Part shown: in pieces, positions 1 through 8,131 of the stretch
Numbering within the stretch: position 1 is the first letter of the stretch
Layout of the letters: the number at the start of each line of letters is the position of its first letter
From: Nitrospira sp. SG-bin2
GTDB lineage: Bacteria > Nitrospirota > Nitrospiria > Nitrospirales > Nitrospiraceae
Length of the DNA stretch: 64,000 nucleotides
Assembly: GCA_002083405.1 (NCBI GenBank)
Contig: LVWT01000063.1
Coordinates: forward strand, 1 to 64,000
Direction of reading: 5' to 3'
Program-made: the position numbers and the translations under genes
Notes under the pieces: model-generated
The model's input: only the letters and a program-made list of their open reading frames with translations
Database searches by the model: none
What the model was told of the DNA's origin: nothing

Positions 1-184
1 GCTCGAACGGAACCTCGGCCAAAGTCTGTTGCAGCATGGGGAGTGCCTCCAATTCAGTGCTGCGATTCTCATAGCACATCAGGAGAGGGGAATAAATCAG
101 ACCTTCCCTAACTTGCTGGCAGGAAGACCTGGCTGTGGTGAAAACAAGAACAAAAACAGCAGCACAACTCCAACCACTCTGAAT
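1..184 (-). CDS. Possible immunity-type ORF downstream of RHS toxin (partial, cut by window edge)
   Basis: After the RHS stop codon on the minus strand an open frame runs uninterrupted to the window edge. Its first part encodes a hydrophobic, signal-like stretch (CAAVFVLVFTTARSSC), which would suit an exported protein. The only start before that stretch would be a rare ATT six bases after the RHS stop; the first ATG lies near base 79. Immunity genes usually sit directly behind RHS toxins, and an exported one would fit a periplasmic cell-wall toxin. Function is inferred only from position; the frame is incomplete and unrecognised. Confidence 0.3.
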   Translation of the reverse strand, partial: MQSGWSCAAVFVLVFTTARSSCQQVREGLIYSPLLMCYENRSTELEALPMLQQTLAEVPFE

Positions 185-187
185 GAG

Positions 188-2143
188 CTAATACTTAATG
201 AAGGTGTTTGTTTCATTTTGGCACTTACTCTCCAGAAAGTTTGCAAGTTCATTCACATCGTTATTGTGCACTCGTATGCACCCCAAGGTTGGTTTCAAGT
301 CCGGTGTATCGGGGAATCTTGCATGAACGCCAATGCCAGTTCTCCCAGGAACAGGATCAATCGGAATAAACGCATCGCCGAGTGCTTGCTGCCTGTTTCG
401 GTTACGGTCAAACGGTTTGAGGCCATCAGATGTCGGGGTACTATTAAACCCCTGACGTCGTGTTTGTCCTATAGGGTAAGTTCCGTTCGGTATAGGCCCA
501 TTGGATATGGGCCAAGGATAAGTACTGTTCGACGCAACAAACGGACCGATACTTTGATTACCATCGTTCGTGGCCGCTATCATAATGCCATTCTGCGAGC
601 CGAATCCGATCACGCAAAGCCCAAGCGGATCTACATTATTGGGAACATTGTTAAGGACATAGAAATAGAAATTCCAGCCTCCTGCAAGGCCAATAGGATC
701 TTCTCGAATAAATCGTGACAGGGTCGGGTTAAAGTACCGCGCTCGATAGTAGTACAGCCCTGACGTCGTGCTGCCATCATTCTCCCGCCCGGTAAACTGG
801 AATGAATTCGACGAGTTTCCTGTGACCGTCGTCTTTCCAAACGGCTCGTAGGTGTAGATGGTCCCTATACTGCCCTGCGCATTGCTTAATGCGAGACTAC
901 TGCCCAAAGCATCCGTGTGGTAGTGCTCACTCCCTGTACTGGTCTGACGAATGAAGGGCTCATCGATGTTCAGACTGCGCAGGTAATTTGCCCCCACTGC
1001 CCCACTTCCGATCTCCGCCGCAATATCATTTCCGTCGTACAAGAACTGTGACGTGACGCTGCCCATGACTTTGGTCGTCCGTCGTCCAAGTGCATCGTAA
1101 TTGAACGCAGCGATCGTCCCTCCACTGATGCCCATCAACCGATTGCGCGCATCCCACTGATAGGTGTTCACGCCATCATTGGTGAGATTGCCGTTGGCAT
1201 CGTAGGTGAGCGTCGCACCGGCAAATGCGGTCTGTTCATTCGCAGCATCATACGCGGCACTGGCGACCGCAGTGGCCAGCAAGGACGCGGTGGCGTTGCT
1301 TCTCGTCAGGCCCACACGATTGCCGGCGGCATCATACTGATAGGTCAAGGCTTCGATGATGCCACTCGGGCCGTTATGGGTGATGCCGGTCAATCGTGAG
1401 GCGAGATCGTAGGCATAGCTCGTGGTCGTGTTATTGGAATAACTGAGACTCGTGCGCCGGTTGGCATTGTCGTAGCCCAGCGCGGCGAAGAGGGCACCTT
1501 GTTCCACACGTGTGAGTCGTGAGGCCGCGTCGTCTTGATAGAGCGTGGGCTGCTGACCATTGGCCGTCATTTGAGTGCGGCGATCAAGGGCATCGTATTG
1601 GTACGCCACCGTGCCCTGTGGTGTGGTTTCCTGAATGATGCGATCCAGAAGGTCGTAGGTGAAATCGATTGCACCGGCACCGGGTGCGGTGTCGCTGGCC
1701 TTGATGAGACGCCCCACGGAGTCATAACTAAATCCAACCGTCGCATCAGGATAAGTCGCCTGTGTGCGGCGGTTGAGCGAATCATATTTGAACGTCGTGA
1801 CTTTGTTCTTTCGGTCCGTGAATTGTGCCAGATTCCCTGCAGGGTCGTACTGATACAACTCCTGCCTCGTGAGCGCATCCTTCCTCGTCGCCAGCCGATC
1901 CATGGTGTCGTACGTGTAGGTCGTCGTCTGGTTCTTGGTATCGGTCAGCGTCAGCAGATTACCGTTGGGGTCATAGGTGAAGCCAGTCACGCCATTGATC
2001 GCGTCGGTGATCTGGGAAACCTGGTTCACTGGGTCGTAGTCAAACTGGGTCGTTTTCCCGCGGGGATCGATCACGCTGGTGACGTTGCCACTAGCATCGT
2101 AGGTGTACTTGGTGACGCGGTTCAGCGGATCGCGCACTTCCAT
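188..2143 (-). CDS. RHS/YD-repeat protein with C-terminal L,D-transpeptidase-like domain (N-terminally truncated)
   Basis: Residues 1 to about 420 are a string of YD repeats (YDANGNLT, YDAAGNR and variants). The conserved RHS core follows (LYYYRARYFNPTLSRF, EDPIGLAGG) and ends in the DPLGL boundary near residue 508. The last 142 residues are a separate polymorphic domain. It has an NGTYPIG stretch and a GVHA...TLGCIRV signature, with H607 and C622 as candidate catalytic residues, as in YkuD/DUF2778 enzymes that modify peptidoglycan. The His of the usual SHGC motif is Leu here. There is no signal peptide, PAAR or N-terminal RHS region: the frame begins directly in a repeat, 18 bases after a tRNA-Gln, so the gene is a clipped RHS end. 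Family assignment is firm, the toxin activity inferred. Confidence 0.85.
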   Translation of the reverse strand: MEVRDPLNRVTKYTYDASGNVTSVIDPRGKTTQFDYDPVNQVSQITDAINGVTGFTYDPNGNLLTLTDTKNQTTTYTYDTMDRLATRKDALTRQELYQYDPAGNLAQFTDRKNKVTTFKYDSLNRRTQATYPDATVGFSYDSVGRLIKASDTAPGAGAIDFTYDLLDRIIQETTPQGTVAYQYDALDRRTQMTANGQQPTLYQDDAASRLTRVEQGALFAALGYDNANRRTSLSYSNNTTTSYAYDLASRLTGITHNGPSGIIEALTYQYDAAGNRVGLTRSNATASLLATAVASAAYDAANEQTAFAGATLTYDANGNLTNDGVNTYQWDARNRLMGISGGTIAAFNYDALGRRTTKVMGSVTSQFLYDGNDIAAEIGSGAVGANYLRSLNIDEPFIRQTSTGSEHYHTDALGSSLALSNAQGSIGTIYTYEPFGKTTVTGNSSNSFQFTGRENDGSTTSGLYYYRARYFNPTLSRFIREDPIGLAGGWNFYFYVLNNVPNNVDPLGLCVIGFGSQNGIMIAATNDGNQSIGPFVASNSTYPWPISNGPIPNGTYPIGQTRRQGFNSTPTSDGLKPFDRNRNRQQALGDAFIPIDPVPGRTGIGVHARFPDTPDLKPTLGCIRVHNNDVNELANFLESKCQNETNTFIKY

Positions 2144-2161
2144 GACCTGAGTTGGAGAAAA

Positions 2162-2235
2162 TGGCTGGGGGACTAGGAATCGAACCTAGGTAGCCGGCTC
2201 CAAAGGCCGGCGTCCTACCGCTAGACGATCCCCCA
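2162..2235 (-). tRNA. tRNA-Gln (anticodon TTG)
   Basis: A complete 74-nt cloverleaf with encoded CCA. The 7-bp acceptor TGGGGGA pairs with TCCCCCA, the anticodon stem is CCGGC/GCCGG, the loop CTTTGGA carries anticodon TTG, and the T arm is CTAGG-TTCGATT-CCTAG. It decodes CAA. Its 3' end abuts the truncated RHS gene. Confidence 0.95.
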
Positions 2236-2285
2236 GCGCGGTACGAAAACGAATGGTAGATCTGGGACAGGCTGGAAAATATTTT

Positions 2286-2355
2286 TGGCTCGTGAACTAG
2301 GCATCGAACCTAGTTGATCAGCTCCAGAAACTGGCATCCCAAAATGACTCGCCCA
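2286..2355 (-). pseudogene. Degenerate tRNA-Gln copy
   Basis: About 70 nt between two intact tRNA-Gln genes keep the T arm (CTAGG-TTCGATG-CCTAG), the 3' GCCA and a TTCTGGA-like anticodon loop. The acceptor strands no longer pair well (TGGGCGA against TTCACGA) and the D arm is lost. The same short T-rich leader (ATTTTTGGCT) precedes it and the intact CTG copy on the plus strand, suggesting tandem duplication followed by decay. Confidence 0.7.
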
Positions 2356-2402
2356 GTGCGTCCTGAAACATTTCACAACGCTTGAACCGGGAGAGAGATT
2401 TT

Positions 2403-2476
2403 TGGCTGGGGGACTAGGAATCGAACCTAGGTAGTCAGATCCAGAGACTGACGTCCTACCTCTAGACGATCCCCCA
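2403..2476 (-). tRNA. tRNA-Gln (anticodon CTG)
   Basis: A 74-nt cloverleaf with encoded CCA. The acceptor TGGGGGA/TCCCCCA and the T arm are identical to the neighbouring TTG copy. The loop CTCTGGA gives anticodon CTG, decoding CAG. The anticodon stem has a T-T mismatch next to the loop (TCAGT/TCTGA). It lies directly downstream of gltX on the same strand, so glutamyl-tRNA synthetase and Gln tRNAs are neighbours. Confidence 0.93.
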
Positions 2477-2512
2477 ACCGGCGTTCAACGTAATATACGA
2501 TGCCGTCGTGCG

Positions 2513-3934
2513 TCAAGACGGACTAGTATTTGCGCGCTCGATCCCCTTACGGAGACGGAGAAGCGTCCGTTCCCGCCCCAGCACTTCCATGACCTCAAAG
2601 AGGCCCGGGCTGGCAGTCCGTCCTGTTAATGCTACTCGGACCGGCTGAGCCAACTGGCCCATTTTGATACCCTCTTCCTCGACCAATTTCTTAAAAGCCG
2701 TTTCCCATTCAGATTTTGAGAAGACCGGGAAGGCCTCGAACCGCTGGACCAGCTTGGACAAAACCGGCGCGGCGGCCGGAGTGAGAAATTTCTTGGCTGC
2801 CTCTTCTTCAAAGGGCGCCACCGGTCCAAAGTACGGTTTGACCCACTCGACCATTTCAACGAGTGTCTTTGCGCGTTCCTTGACCAATACCACCAGTTGG
2901 GCGAGCCACTCGGCGGTCACCGTTCGAACGTCGTCTCCCAAACCGGCCTGCTCCAACAGTGGAACGAGTGCCTGAGCCACAGAGGCGGGCGAACTGGTCT
3001 TGATGTACTCGGCATTCATCCACAGCAGCTTATCGGGATTGAAGACGGCCGCCGACGTCTGCACGTGCTTCCAGGAGAACTTCTCGATCAACTCCTCGCG
3101 AGTGAACAGTTCCTGATCACCATGCGACCAGCCAAGCCGGACAAGATAATTCACCATCGCCTCGGGCAGATAGCCCATGTCTCTGTAGGCCATGATCGAC
3201 GTGGCGCCGTGGCGCTTGGACAATCGTGTTTTGTCTGCCCCCAGAATCATCGGCAGATGTCCGAAGTGCGGTACGGGAAACCCCAACGCCTCAAAAATAG
3301 GAACTTGGCGGGGCGTATTGGTCAAGTGATCGTCTCCGCGCACGACATGCGTAATGTTCATCAGCGCGTCATCGACCACGACGGAAAAATTGTACGTGGG
3401 GTACCCGTTCGACCGGAGAATGATGAGATCGTCCAAGACGGCATTGTCGAAGACAATCTTGCCCTTAATCAGATCCTCGACCACAGTCTGCCCTTCCTGC
3501 GGAGCCTTGAATCGCAATGCCGCTTCACTGGTCGGATTCGTGAGACGTAGACTGCGACAGCGACCGTCATATCGAGGGGAGAGCCCTTTGGCTTCAGCCT
3601 CTTTGCGCCGGGCTTCCAATTCTTCTGCCTTACAGACACACCAATAGGCGCGACCGGCTTCGAGCAGCCGCATCGCATGGCTGCGATAGAGATCCATCCG
3701 TTGGGTCTGCCGGTAGGGGCCTTCATCGACATCGAGTCCGACCCATTTCATGCCGTCAATGATGGCCTGGATGGATTCATCGGTCGATCGACTCTGGTCC
3801 GTGTCTTCGATACGGAGGATAAAGACGCCTTGCTGCTGTCTGGCATAAAGCCAGTTGAACAAGGCCGTACGAACTCCCCCGATGTGGAGAAATCCTGTCG
3901 GGCTTGGGGCAAACCGCACGCGAACTTGCGTCAT
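2513..3934 (-). CDS. gltX: Glutamyl-tRNA synthetase (Glu/Gln-tRNA ligase)
   Basis: A class I aminoacyl-tRNA synthetase that charges tRNA-Glu and, in bacteria lacking GlnRS, may mischarge tRNA-Gln for the amidotransferase. The N-terminus VRVRFAPSPTGFLHIGG carries the HIGH-type motif (HIGG) and KTRLSKRHG is the KMSKS-type loop. Length, about 473 residues, fits bacterial GltX. The frame could open 14 codons earlier at 3976, but family N-termini begin at MTQVRVRFAPSPTG, so 3934 is preferred; no clear Shine-Dalgarno helps either start. The C-terminal helical anticodon-binding domain is present and intact. Confidence 0.95.
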   Translation of the reverse strand: MTQVRVRFAPSPTGFLHIGGVRTALFNWLYARQQQGVFILRIEDTDQSRSTDESIQAIIDGMKWVGLDVDEGPYRQTQRMDLYRSHAMRLLEAGRAYWCVCKAEELEARRKEAEAKGLSPRYDGRCRSLRLTNPTSEAALRFKAPQEGQTVVEDLIKGKIVFDNAVLDDLIILRSNGYPTYNFSVVVDDALMNITHVVRGDDHLTNTPRQVPIFEALGFPVPHFGHLPMILGADKTRLSKRHGATSIMAYRDMGYLPEAMVNYLVRLGWSHGDQELFTREELIEKFSWKHVQTSAAVFNPDKLLWMNAEYIKTSSPASVAQALVPLLEQAGLGDDVRTVTAEWLAQLVVLVKERAKTLVEMVEWVKPYFGPVAPFEEEAAKKFLTPAAAPVLSKLVQRFEAFPVFSKSEWETAFKKLVEEEGIKMGQLAQPVRVALTGRTASPGLFEVMEVLGRERTLLRLRKGIERANTSPS

Positions 3935-4068
3935 AGGAGGAAACTCTCGCTGAAAGACGGTATCTATAGCATGCACGGAAAAGTGTTGTACAGAATCGAT
4001 CCCCTCACGACTATTTTCTCTTTTATCTAGGGCGTCCTTCTGATATGAACGTCTCGGAAGGGAGGGGC

Positions 4069-4770
4069 ATGGCGGAATTCACGCAGACAGCTCGGGTGCT
4101 CTCCGTAACCGATCTCACTCCCAACGTTCGTCAACTCATTCTTCTTCCCACGACACAGAAGCTCGCGTTCCAACCAGGACAATGGGTGTCGTTGAAGCTG
4201 CCAGTCGGCTCCACGCCGCCTCTCAACCGCGCCTATTCTATGGCGGTCCCGGCGTCGCCCTCCGGTGAACTCACCCTCGTGTTCGACCGGGTGCCGGATG
4301 GATTGGGATCCCGTTACCTGTCCCAGATCAGAGCCGGGGACGAATTATTGTTATCCGGCCCCTACGGCAACTTCGTGCTCCCGCAGCCGCTCGATCGGGA
4401 GCTGCTGTGCATCGCCCAATACACCGGTCTGGTTCCGATTCGATGCATGCTGAAGGCCATGTACGCCCACCGCGAAACCGTGCCGGTTCTCGTGATCGCC
4501 GTCGGACCGGCAGAAGATGAATTGCTCTACCACCAGGAGCTGCTTTCGCTAGCCCTCATGCGCCCATCGTTTCGCTATCTTCCGCTGGTTGCCTCCGGCG
4601 AAGAGTCCGCCGTCGCGTTGACCGTGAGCATGCTGCGCCAACTCGTGAGCGACCAATCCAAGGTTATTCCCATGCTTTGCGGAACCAAGGGATTCGTGAG
4701 GCCCCTACGAGGCTACTTCGTCGAAACGGGATATGACCGGAAGGACGTGAAGACGGAAACGTACGATTAG
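4069..4770 (+). CDS. FAD-binding ferredoxin-NADP-reductase-type oxidoreductase
   Basis: A two-domain flavin reductase of about 233 residues. The N-terminal FAD barrel has the signature RAYSMAVP (RxYS), and the GPYGNFVLP loop follows. The C-terminal Rossmann-like NAD(P) domain begins at ELLCIAQYTGLVPIRCML; its usual G-G-T-G-like loop is changed to AQYTGLVP. The start at 4069 is chosen because GGGAGGGG lies just upstream; an earlier in-frame ATG at 4045 lacks this. The gene stands alone between gltX (divergent) and fdx (convergent). It could pass electrons between NAD(P)H and ferredoxin, but no partner is fixed by context. Confidence 0.8.
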   Translation: MAEFTQTARVLSVTDLTPNVRQLILLPTTQKLAFQPGQWVSLKLPVGSTPPLNRAYSMAVPASPSGELTLVFDRVPDGLGSRYLSQIRAGDELLLSGPYGNFVLPQPLDRELLCIAQYTGLVPIRCMLKAMYAHRETVPVLVIAVGPAEDELLYHQELLSLALMRPSFRYLPLVASGEESAVALTVSMLRQLVSDQSKVIPMLCGTKGFVRPLRGYFVETGYDRKDVKTETYD

Positions 4771-4868
4771 CAAACCGAGTATCGTCAACCGTTATGGGTT
4801 GGTCGAGACCAGGTCAAACAGTGGGGTTCAAAACGAATGATGATGGCACAGCACAGATCACGCGCGCC

Positions 4869-5285
4869 TCAATGTCCTTCTCGGATAAGGTTTTTATTAA
4901 CGGCCGGGATCTCGACCACGATGTCTTTGGTACCGTTGGGCACACACTGACATCCCAACCGTGAATGCAGTGTGGTCATCGGCGCTTCATCGAGTTGATC
5001 ATATTCGTCATCCGTGCCTTCATTACAGGTATCGAGACCCTGCTTGACCATGACATGGCAGGTTGAACAGGCGCACACTCCTCCGCATACGTGCTCCAAA
5101 TCCACTCCATTCCCCATAGCAATATCGAGGAGACTCCCCGGAAGCCCCGTTGAACCATAGGGAATTCTGGCTGGATCTACAGCAACTTTCGTGACCGTCC
5201 CGTCCGGCTGAATATAGGTGACAGTATACGCGGTTTTGGGGAGGTCATAGTCGGCCTTTTCAATATAGGGATTTGTCCCACCCAT
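4869..5285 (-). CDS. fdx: ISC-type [2Fe-2S] ferredoxin
   Basis: A 138-residue plant/vertebrate-type ferredoxin supplying electrons for iron-sulfur cluster assembly. Cluster ligands are C67, C73, C76 and C112 (CGGVCACSTC, then SRLGCQC). Spacing matches adrenodoxin/Isc Fdx, with an N-terminus about 25 residues longer than in enterobacterial Fdx. AAAGGAAC precedes the ATG. In most isc operons fdx follows hscA; here it is divergent from iscR, sharing the 168-bp intergenic region, so both may answer to the same IscR site. Confidence 0.9.
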   Translation of the reverse strand: MGGTNPYIEKADYDLPKTAYTVTYIQPDGTVTKVAVDPARIPYGSTGLPGSLLDIAMGNGVDLEHVCGGVCACSTCHVMVKQGLDTCNEGTDDEYDQLDEAPMTTLHSRLGCQCVPNGTKDIVVEIPAVNKNLIREGH

Positions 5286-5362
5286 CGACCTGTTCCTTTC
5301 TCGCTACCAGCCTAACTTTCGCCCGCATGATTCATACGGGCAATGGTGCTTGGATCATAATG

Positions 5363-5392
5363 TTGACAGCCTTGAATTCTGCGTGCTATCTT
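5363..5392 (+). promoter_or_regulatory. Candidate sigma70-type promoter of the isc operon
   Basis: TTGACA at 5363-5368 is followed after 18 bases by TATCTT at 5387-5392, about 60 bases before iscR. The perfect -35 and reasonable -10 support a housekeeping promoter. Predicted by eye only. Confidence 0.5.
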
Positions 5393-5408
5393 GAGTCCGA
5401 CTTATTTG

Positions 5409-5433
5409 ATCGGAGACCATTATAGTCTCCGAT
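5409..5433. promoter_or_regulatory. Perfect 9-bp inverted repeat in iscR leader (candidate operator)
   Basis: ATCGGAGAC and GTCTCCGAT are exact inverted repeats separated by CATTATA. The site lies just downstream of the candidate promoter and 20 bases before iscR. This is where an autoregulatory IscR site would be expected, although the sequence does not closely resemble the known enterobacterial IscR type 1 or type 2 sites. In RNA it would form a 9-bp hairpin. Confidence 0.55.
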
Positions 5434-5453
5434 GGTATTGATCGGCAATAGTC

Positions 5454-5927
5454 ATGTTGAAAATATCAAAAAAAGCTGATTACGCGCTCATGGCGCTCCA
5501 ACACATTGCCTTGGTCCAATTCGGCGATGTGACCCCGGGCCGCGTCGTGAATACTAAGGAGATCGCCGAAGAATACAACATCCCATTGGAACTGTTGGCA
5601 AAGGTGCTCCAAGCTCTTTCCAAGAACGGCATGATCGAGAGCCATAACGGCCCCAAGGGGGGATACTTGCTCGCCCGAAACGCGAGTCATATCACAATCG
5701 CACAAATTCTCGAAAGCATCGAAGGTCCGTTGGGACTGACCGACTGTTCACATGAAAAGGATGGTGACTTCTGCATGCAACGGGAGCATTGCAACATCCG
5801 CACGCCGCTGTTGAAGGTGCAGGACAGCATCTATCAACTGCTCAATAGTATGACCCTGCAAGATATGATGGGCGGCACACCGCTCATTACGATTCAGTCG
5901 CCGTCAACACAAGGAGTCGACCGATGA
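5454..5927 (+). CDS. iscR: Rrf2-family iron-sulfur cluster regulator IscR
   Basis: A 157-residue Rrf2 winged-helix regulator that senses Fe-S status through a bound cluster and usually represses its own isc operon. The N-terminus LKISKKADYALMAL is the family signature and the recognition helix region reads LELLAKVLQALSKNGMI. Three cysteines, C98, C107 and C113, supply the cluster ligands with spacing C-x8-C-x5-C, wider in the first gap than the C-x5-C-x5-C of E. coli. The stop overlaps the iscS start by four bases (ATGA), so the two are translationally coupled. Confidence 0.9.
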   Translation: MLKISKKADYALMALQHIALVQFGDVTPGRVVNTKEIAEEYNIPLELLAKVLQALSKNGMIESHNGPKGGYLLARNASHITIAQILESIEGPLGLTDCSHEKDGDFCMQREHCNIRTPLLKVQDSIYQLLNSMTLQDMMGGTPLITIQSPSTQGVDR

Positions 5928-7141
5928 AGCTTCCCATTTTCCTCGACAACCATTCGACCACCCCGATGGATCCACGGGTTCTGGACGCGATGCTTCCGTA
6001 TTTTGTCGAAAAGTTCGGTAATGCCGCCAGCCGCAACCATGCTTTCGGCTGGGCCGCGGAAGAAGCGGTGGAGCTGGCCCGCAAGCAAATCGCCAAGCTG
6101 ATCAACGCCGATTCGAAAGAAATCGTGTTTACCAGCGGCGCGACAGAATCGGACAACCTTGCGCTCAAAGGTGTCCTGGAGATGTACAAGGAGAAGGGCA
6201 CCCACCTCATCACATCATCCACGGAGCACCGCGCCGTGCTCGACACGGCCAAGTCCCTCGAGGCCAAGGGCCTGGCGACGGTCACCTATCTGCCGGTCGA
6301 TAAACACGGCATGGTCAACCCCGACGACGTGCGGAACGCGATCACGGACAAGACCGTCCTGATTTCCGTGATGCTGGCCAACAACGAAATCGGCACGATC
6401 AATCCGATCCGGGAAATCGGCAAAGTCGCGAAGGAGAAGGGCGTGCTGTTTCACTGCGACGCCACACAGGGTGTCGGGAAAATTCCCGTCGACGTGCAGG
6501 CCATGGGCATCGACCTCATGTCGTTCACCTCCCATAAGATGTATGGCCCCAAGGGAGTGGGCGCGCTCTATGTGCGGAAGAAGAGTCCCCGGGTCCGCCT
6601 CGTCGCCCAAATGGACGGCGGCGGGCATGAACGCGGCATGCGCTCCGGCACCCTGCCGGTGCCGCTGATCGTCGGGTTCGGCAAGGCTTGCGAATTGTGC
6701 GAACAGGAAATGGCGACGGAAACGGCGCGCCTGACCGCCATGCGCAATCGGCTCGAAACAGCCATTATGGGGGGATTGGAAGAAAGTTATTTGAACGGCC
6801 ACCCCACCAACCGGCTGCCGGGCAATCTCAACATCTCCTTTGCCTATGTTGAAGGCGAATCGTTGCTGATGGGCATGAAAGACATCGCGCTCTCGTCCGG
6901 ATCGGCCTGCACCTCGGCCACACTGGAACCGTCATATGTCTTGCGCGCACTCGGCGTTGGGGTTGAACTTGCTCACTCGTCGATCCGCTTTGGCTTGGGC
7001 CGGTTCAACACCGAAGAAGAGGTTGACTACACAATCAAAAAGGTTATGGAGATCGTGACCAAATTGCGGGAAATGTCTCCACTCTATGAGATGGCTAAAG
7101 AAGGCGTCGATTTGAAGTCAGTTCAATGGGCAGCCCACTGA
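5924..7141 (+). CDS. iscS: Cysteine desulfurase IscS
   Basis: A PLP-dependent enzyme of 405 residues that converts cysteine to alanine and passes persulfide sulfur to IscU. The PLP lysine is K205 in SFTSHKMYGPKG. The mobile-loop catalytic cysteine is C329 in SGSACTSATLEPS, followed by the long loop typical of group I (IscS) enzymes. It is the second gene of the isc operon and 32 bases before iscU. Confidence 0.97.
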   Translation: MKLPIFLDNHSTTPMDPRVLDAMLPYFVEKFGNAASRNHAFGWAAEEAVELARKQIAKLINADSKEIVFTSGATESDNLALKGVLEMYKEKGTHLITSSTEHRAVLDTAKSLEAKGLATVTYLPVDKHGMVNPDDVRNAITDKTVLISVMLANNEIGTINPIREIGKVAKEKGVLFHCDATQGVGKIPVDVQAMGIDLMSFTSHKMYGPKGVGALYVRKKSPRVRLVAQMDGGGHERGMRSGTLPVPLIVGFGKACELCEQEMATETARLTAMRNRLETAIMGGLEESYLNGHPTNRLPGNLNISFAYVEGESLLMGMKDIALSSGSACTSATLEPSYVLRALGVGVELAHSSIRFGLGRFNTEEEVDYTIKKVMEIVTKLREMSPLYEMAKEGVDLKSVQWAAH

Positions 7142-7173
7142 ACTGACACGACGCGATATACAAGGAGGACGTC

Positions 7174-7569
7174 ATGGCATACAGCGATAAAGTCGTCGAC
7201 CATTTTAATAACCCCCGGAACATGGGAAGTTTCAAAAAAGACGAAGACGGCGTCGGTACCGGCATGGTCGGCGCGCCGGAATGCGGCGATGTGATGAAGC
7301 TGCAGATCAAGGTGCAGGACGACATGATCGTAGACGCCAAGTTTAAGACCTTCGGCTGCGGGTCCGCCATTGCCAGTTCCAGCTTGGCCACCGAATGGCT
7401 CAAGGGCAAAACGATCGAAGAGGCCCAGAAGATCAAGAATACCGACATCGTGCAGGAGCTGAATCTCCCGCCGGTGAAGATCCATTGTTCTGTGCTGGCG
7501 GAAGACGCCATTAAGGCCGCGCTGGCGGACTATCAGAAAAAGGCCGACAAGACAGAAGCAGCCGGATAG
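7174..7569 (+). CDS. iscU: Iron-sulfur cluster scaffold IscU
   Basis: A 131-residue scaffold on which [2Fe-2S] clusters are built. Cluster residues C37, D39, C62, H104 and C105 are all present. The LPPVK motif (98-102) that is recognised by HscA is intact, which agrees with hscA and hscB lying in the same operon. AAGGAGG precedes the ATG at good spacing. Confidence 0.97.
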   Translation: MAYSDKVVDHFNNPRNMGSFKKDEDGVGTGMVGAPECGDVMKLQIKVQDDMIVDAKFKTFGCGSAIASSSLATEWLKGKTIEEAQKIKNTDIVQELNLPPVKIHCSVLAEDAIKAALADYQKKADKTEAAG

Positions 7570-7616
7570 CCCCATCGCAGAAGCAACGAGCAAAGGCAAA
7601 GGGAAGGAGTGCGCCC

Positions 7617-7976
7617 ATGGATACACCGGAAACGACCACAACGCCCGAGCCGGTCGTCACCTTGAGCGAATCGGCACTGAAAGAGGTCAAGCGGCTCATT
7701 AACGTGCAAGGCATTGAGAGCGGCGGGCTTCGCCTCGGCGTCAAGGGCGGCGGCTGCTCAGGGCTCAGCTATACGATCAATTTTGACGAAAAGATCGGGC
7801 AGTACGACCAGGTCTTCGAGTTCGACGGAGTCAGGGTGATCATCGACGCCAAAAGTGCAATTTACTTGCAGGGGACGCAACTCGACTATCAAAAAGATCT
7901 CATGGGCGGCAATTTCAAGTTCGTGAATCCGAATGCCAATAAGACCTGCGGCTGCGGAGAGTCGTTCTCGGCGTAG
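7617..7976 (+). CDS. iscA: A-type iron-sulfur carrier IscA
   Basis: A 119-residue HesB/IscA protein that carries Fe-S clusters to targets. The three conserved cysteines are C47 in GGGCSGLSY and C111 and C113 in CGCGESF. A threonine-rich N-terminal tail of about 12 residues precedes the fold. GGGAAGGAG lies upstream of the start; 47 bases separate it from iscU. Confidence 0.95.
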   Translation: MDTPETTTTPEPVVTLSESALKEVKRLINVQGIESGGLRLGVKGGGCSGLSYTINFDEKIGQYDQVFEFDGVRVIIDAKSAIYLQGTQLDYQKDLMGGNFKFVNPNANKTCGCGESFSA

Positions 7977-8131
7977 ACAACTTGTGCGCTGCACATTCTG
8001 GCCGCTCACACAGACTACGCCGTACCCTCAGCCTGTACCTTCACCTCTTAGAAGCCGGCGGTTCGTTTTCAGCAACCCGTGCAGGCAGGGCACGCAGCTG
8101 TCCCGTCAGGCCAACATAGGCGGAGTGACAT

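Noticed and set aside
29..718. Plus-strand ORF over the RHS C-terminus
   Set aside because: Antisense shadow of the RHS frame, with no recognisable motif and arginine-rich composition.
1535..2176. Plus-strand ORF of 213 codons inside the RHS gene
   Set aside because: Antisense to the YD repeats; repeats force a long open antisense frame.
3677..4030. Plus-strand ORF at the gltX start
   Set aside because: Antisense to the conserved N-terminus of gltX.
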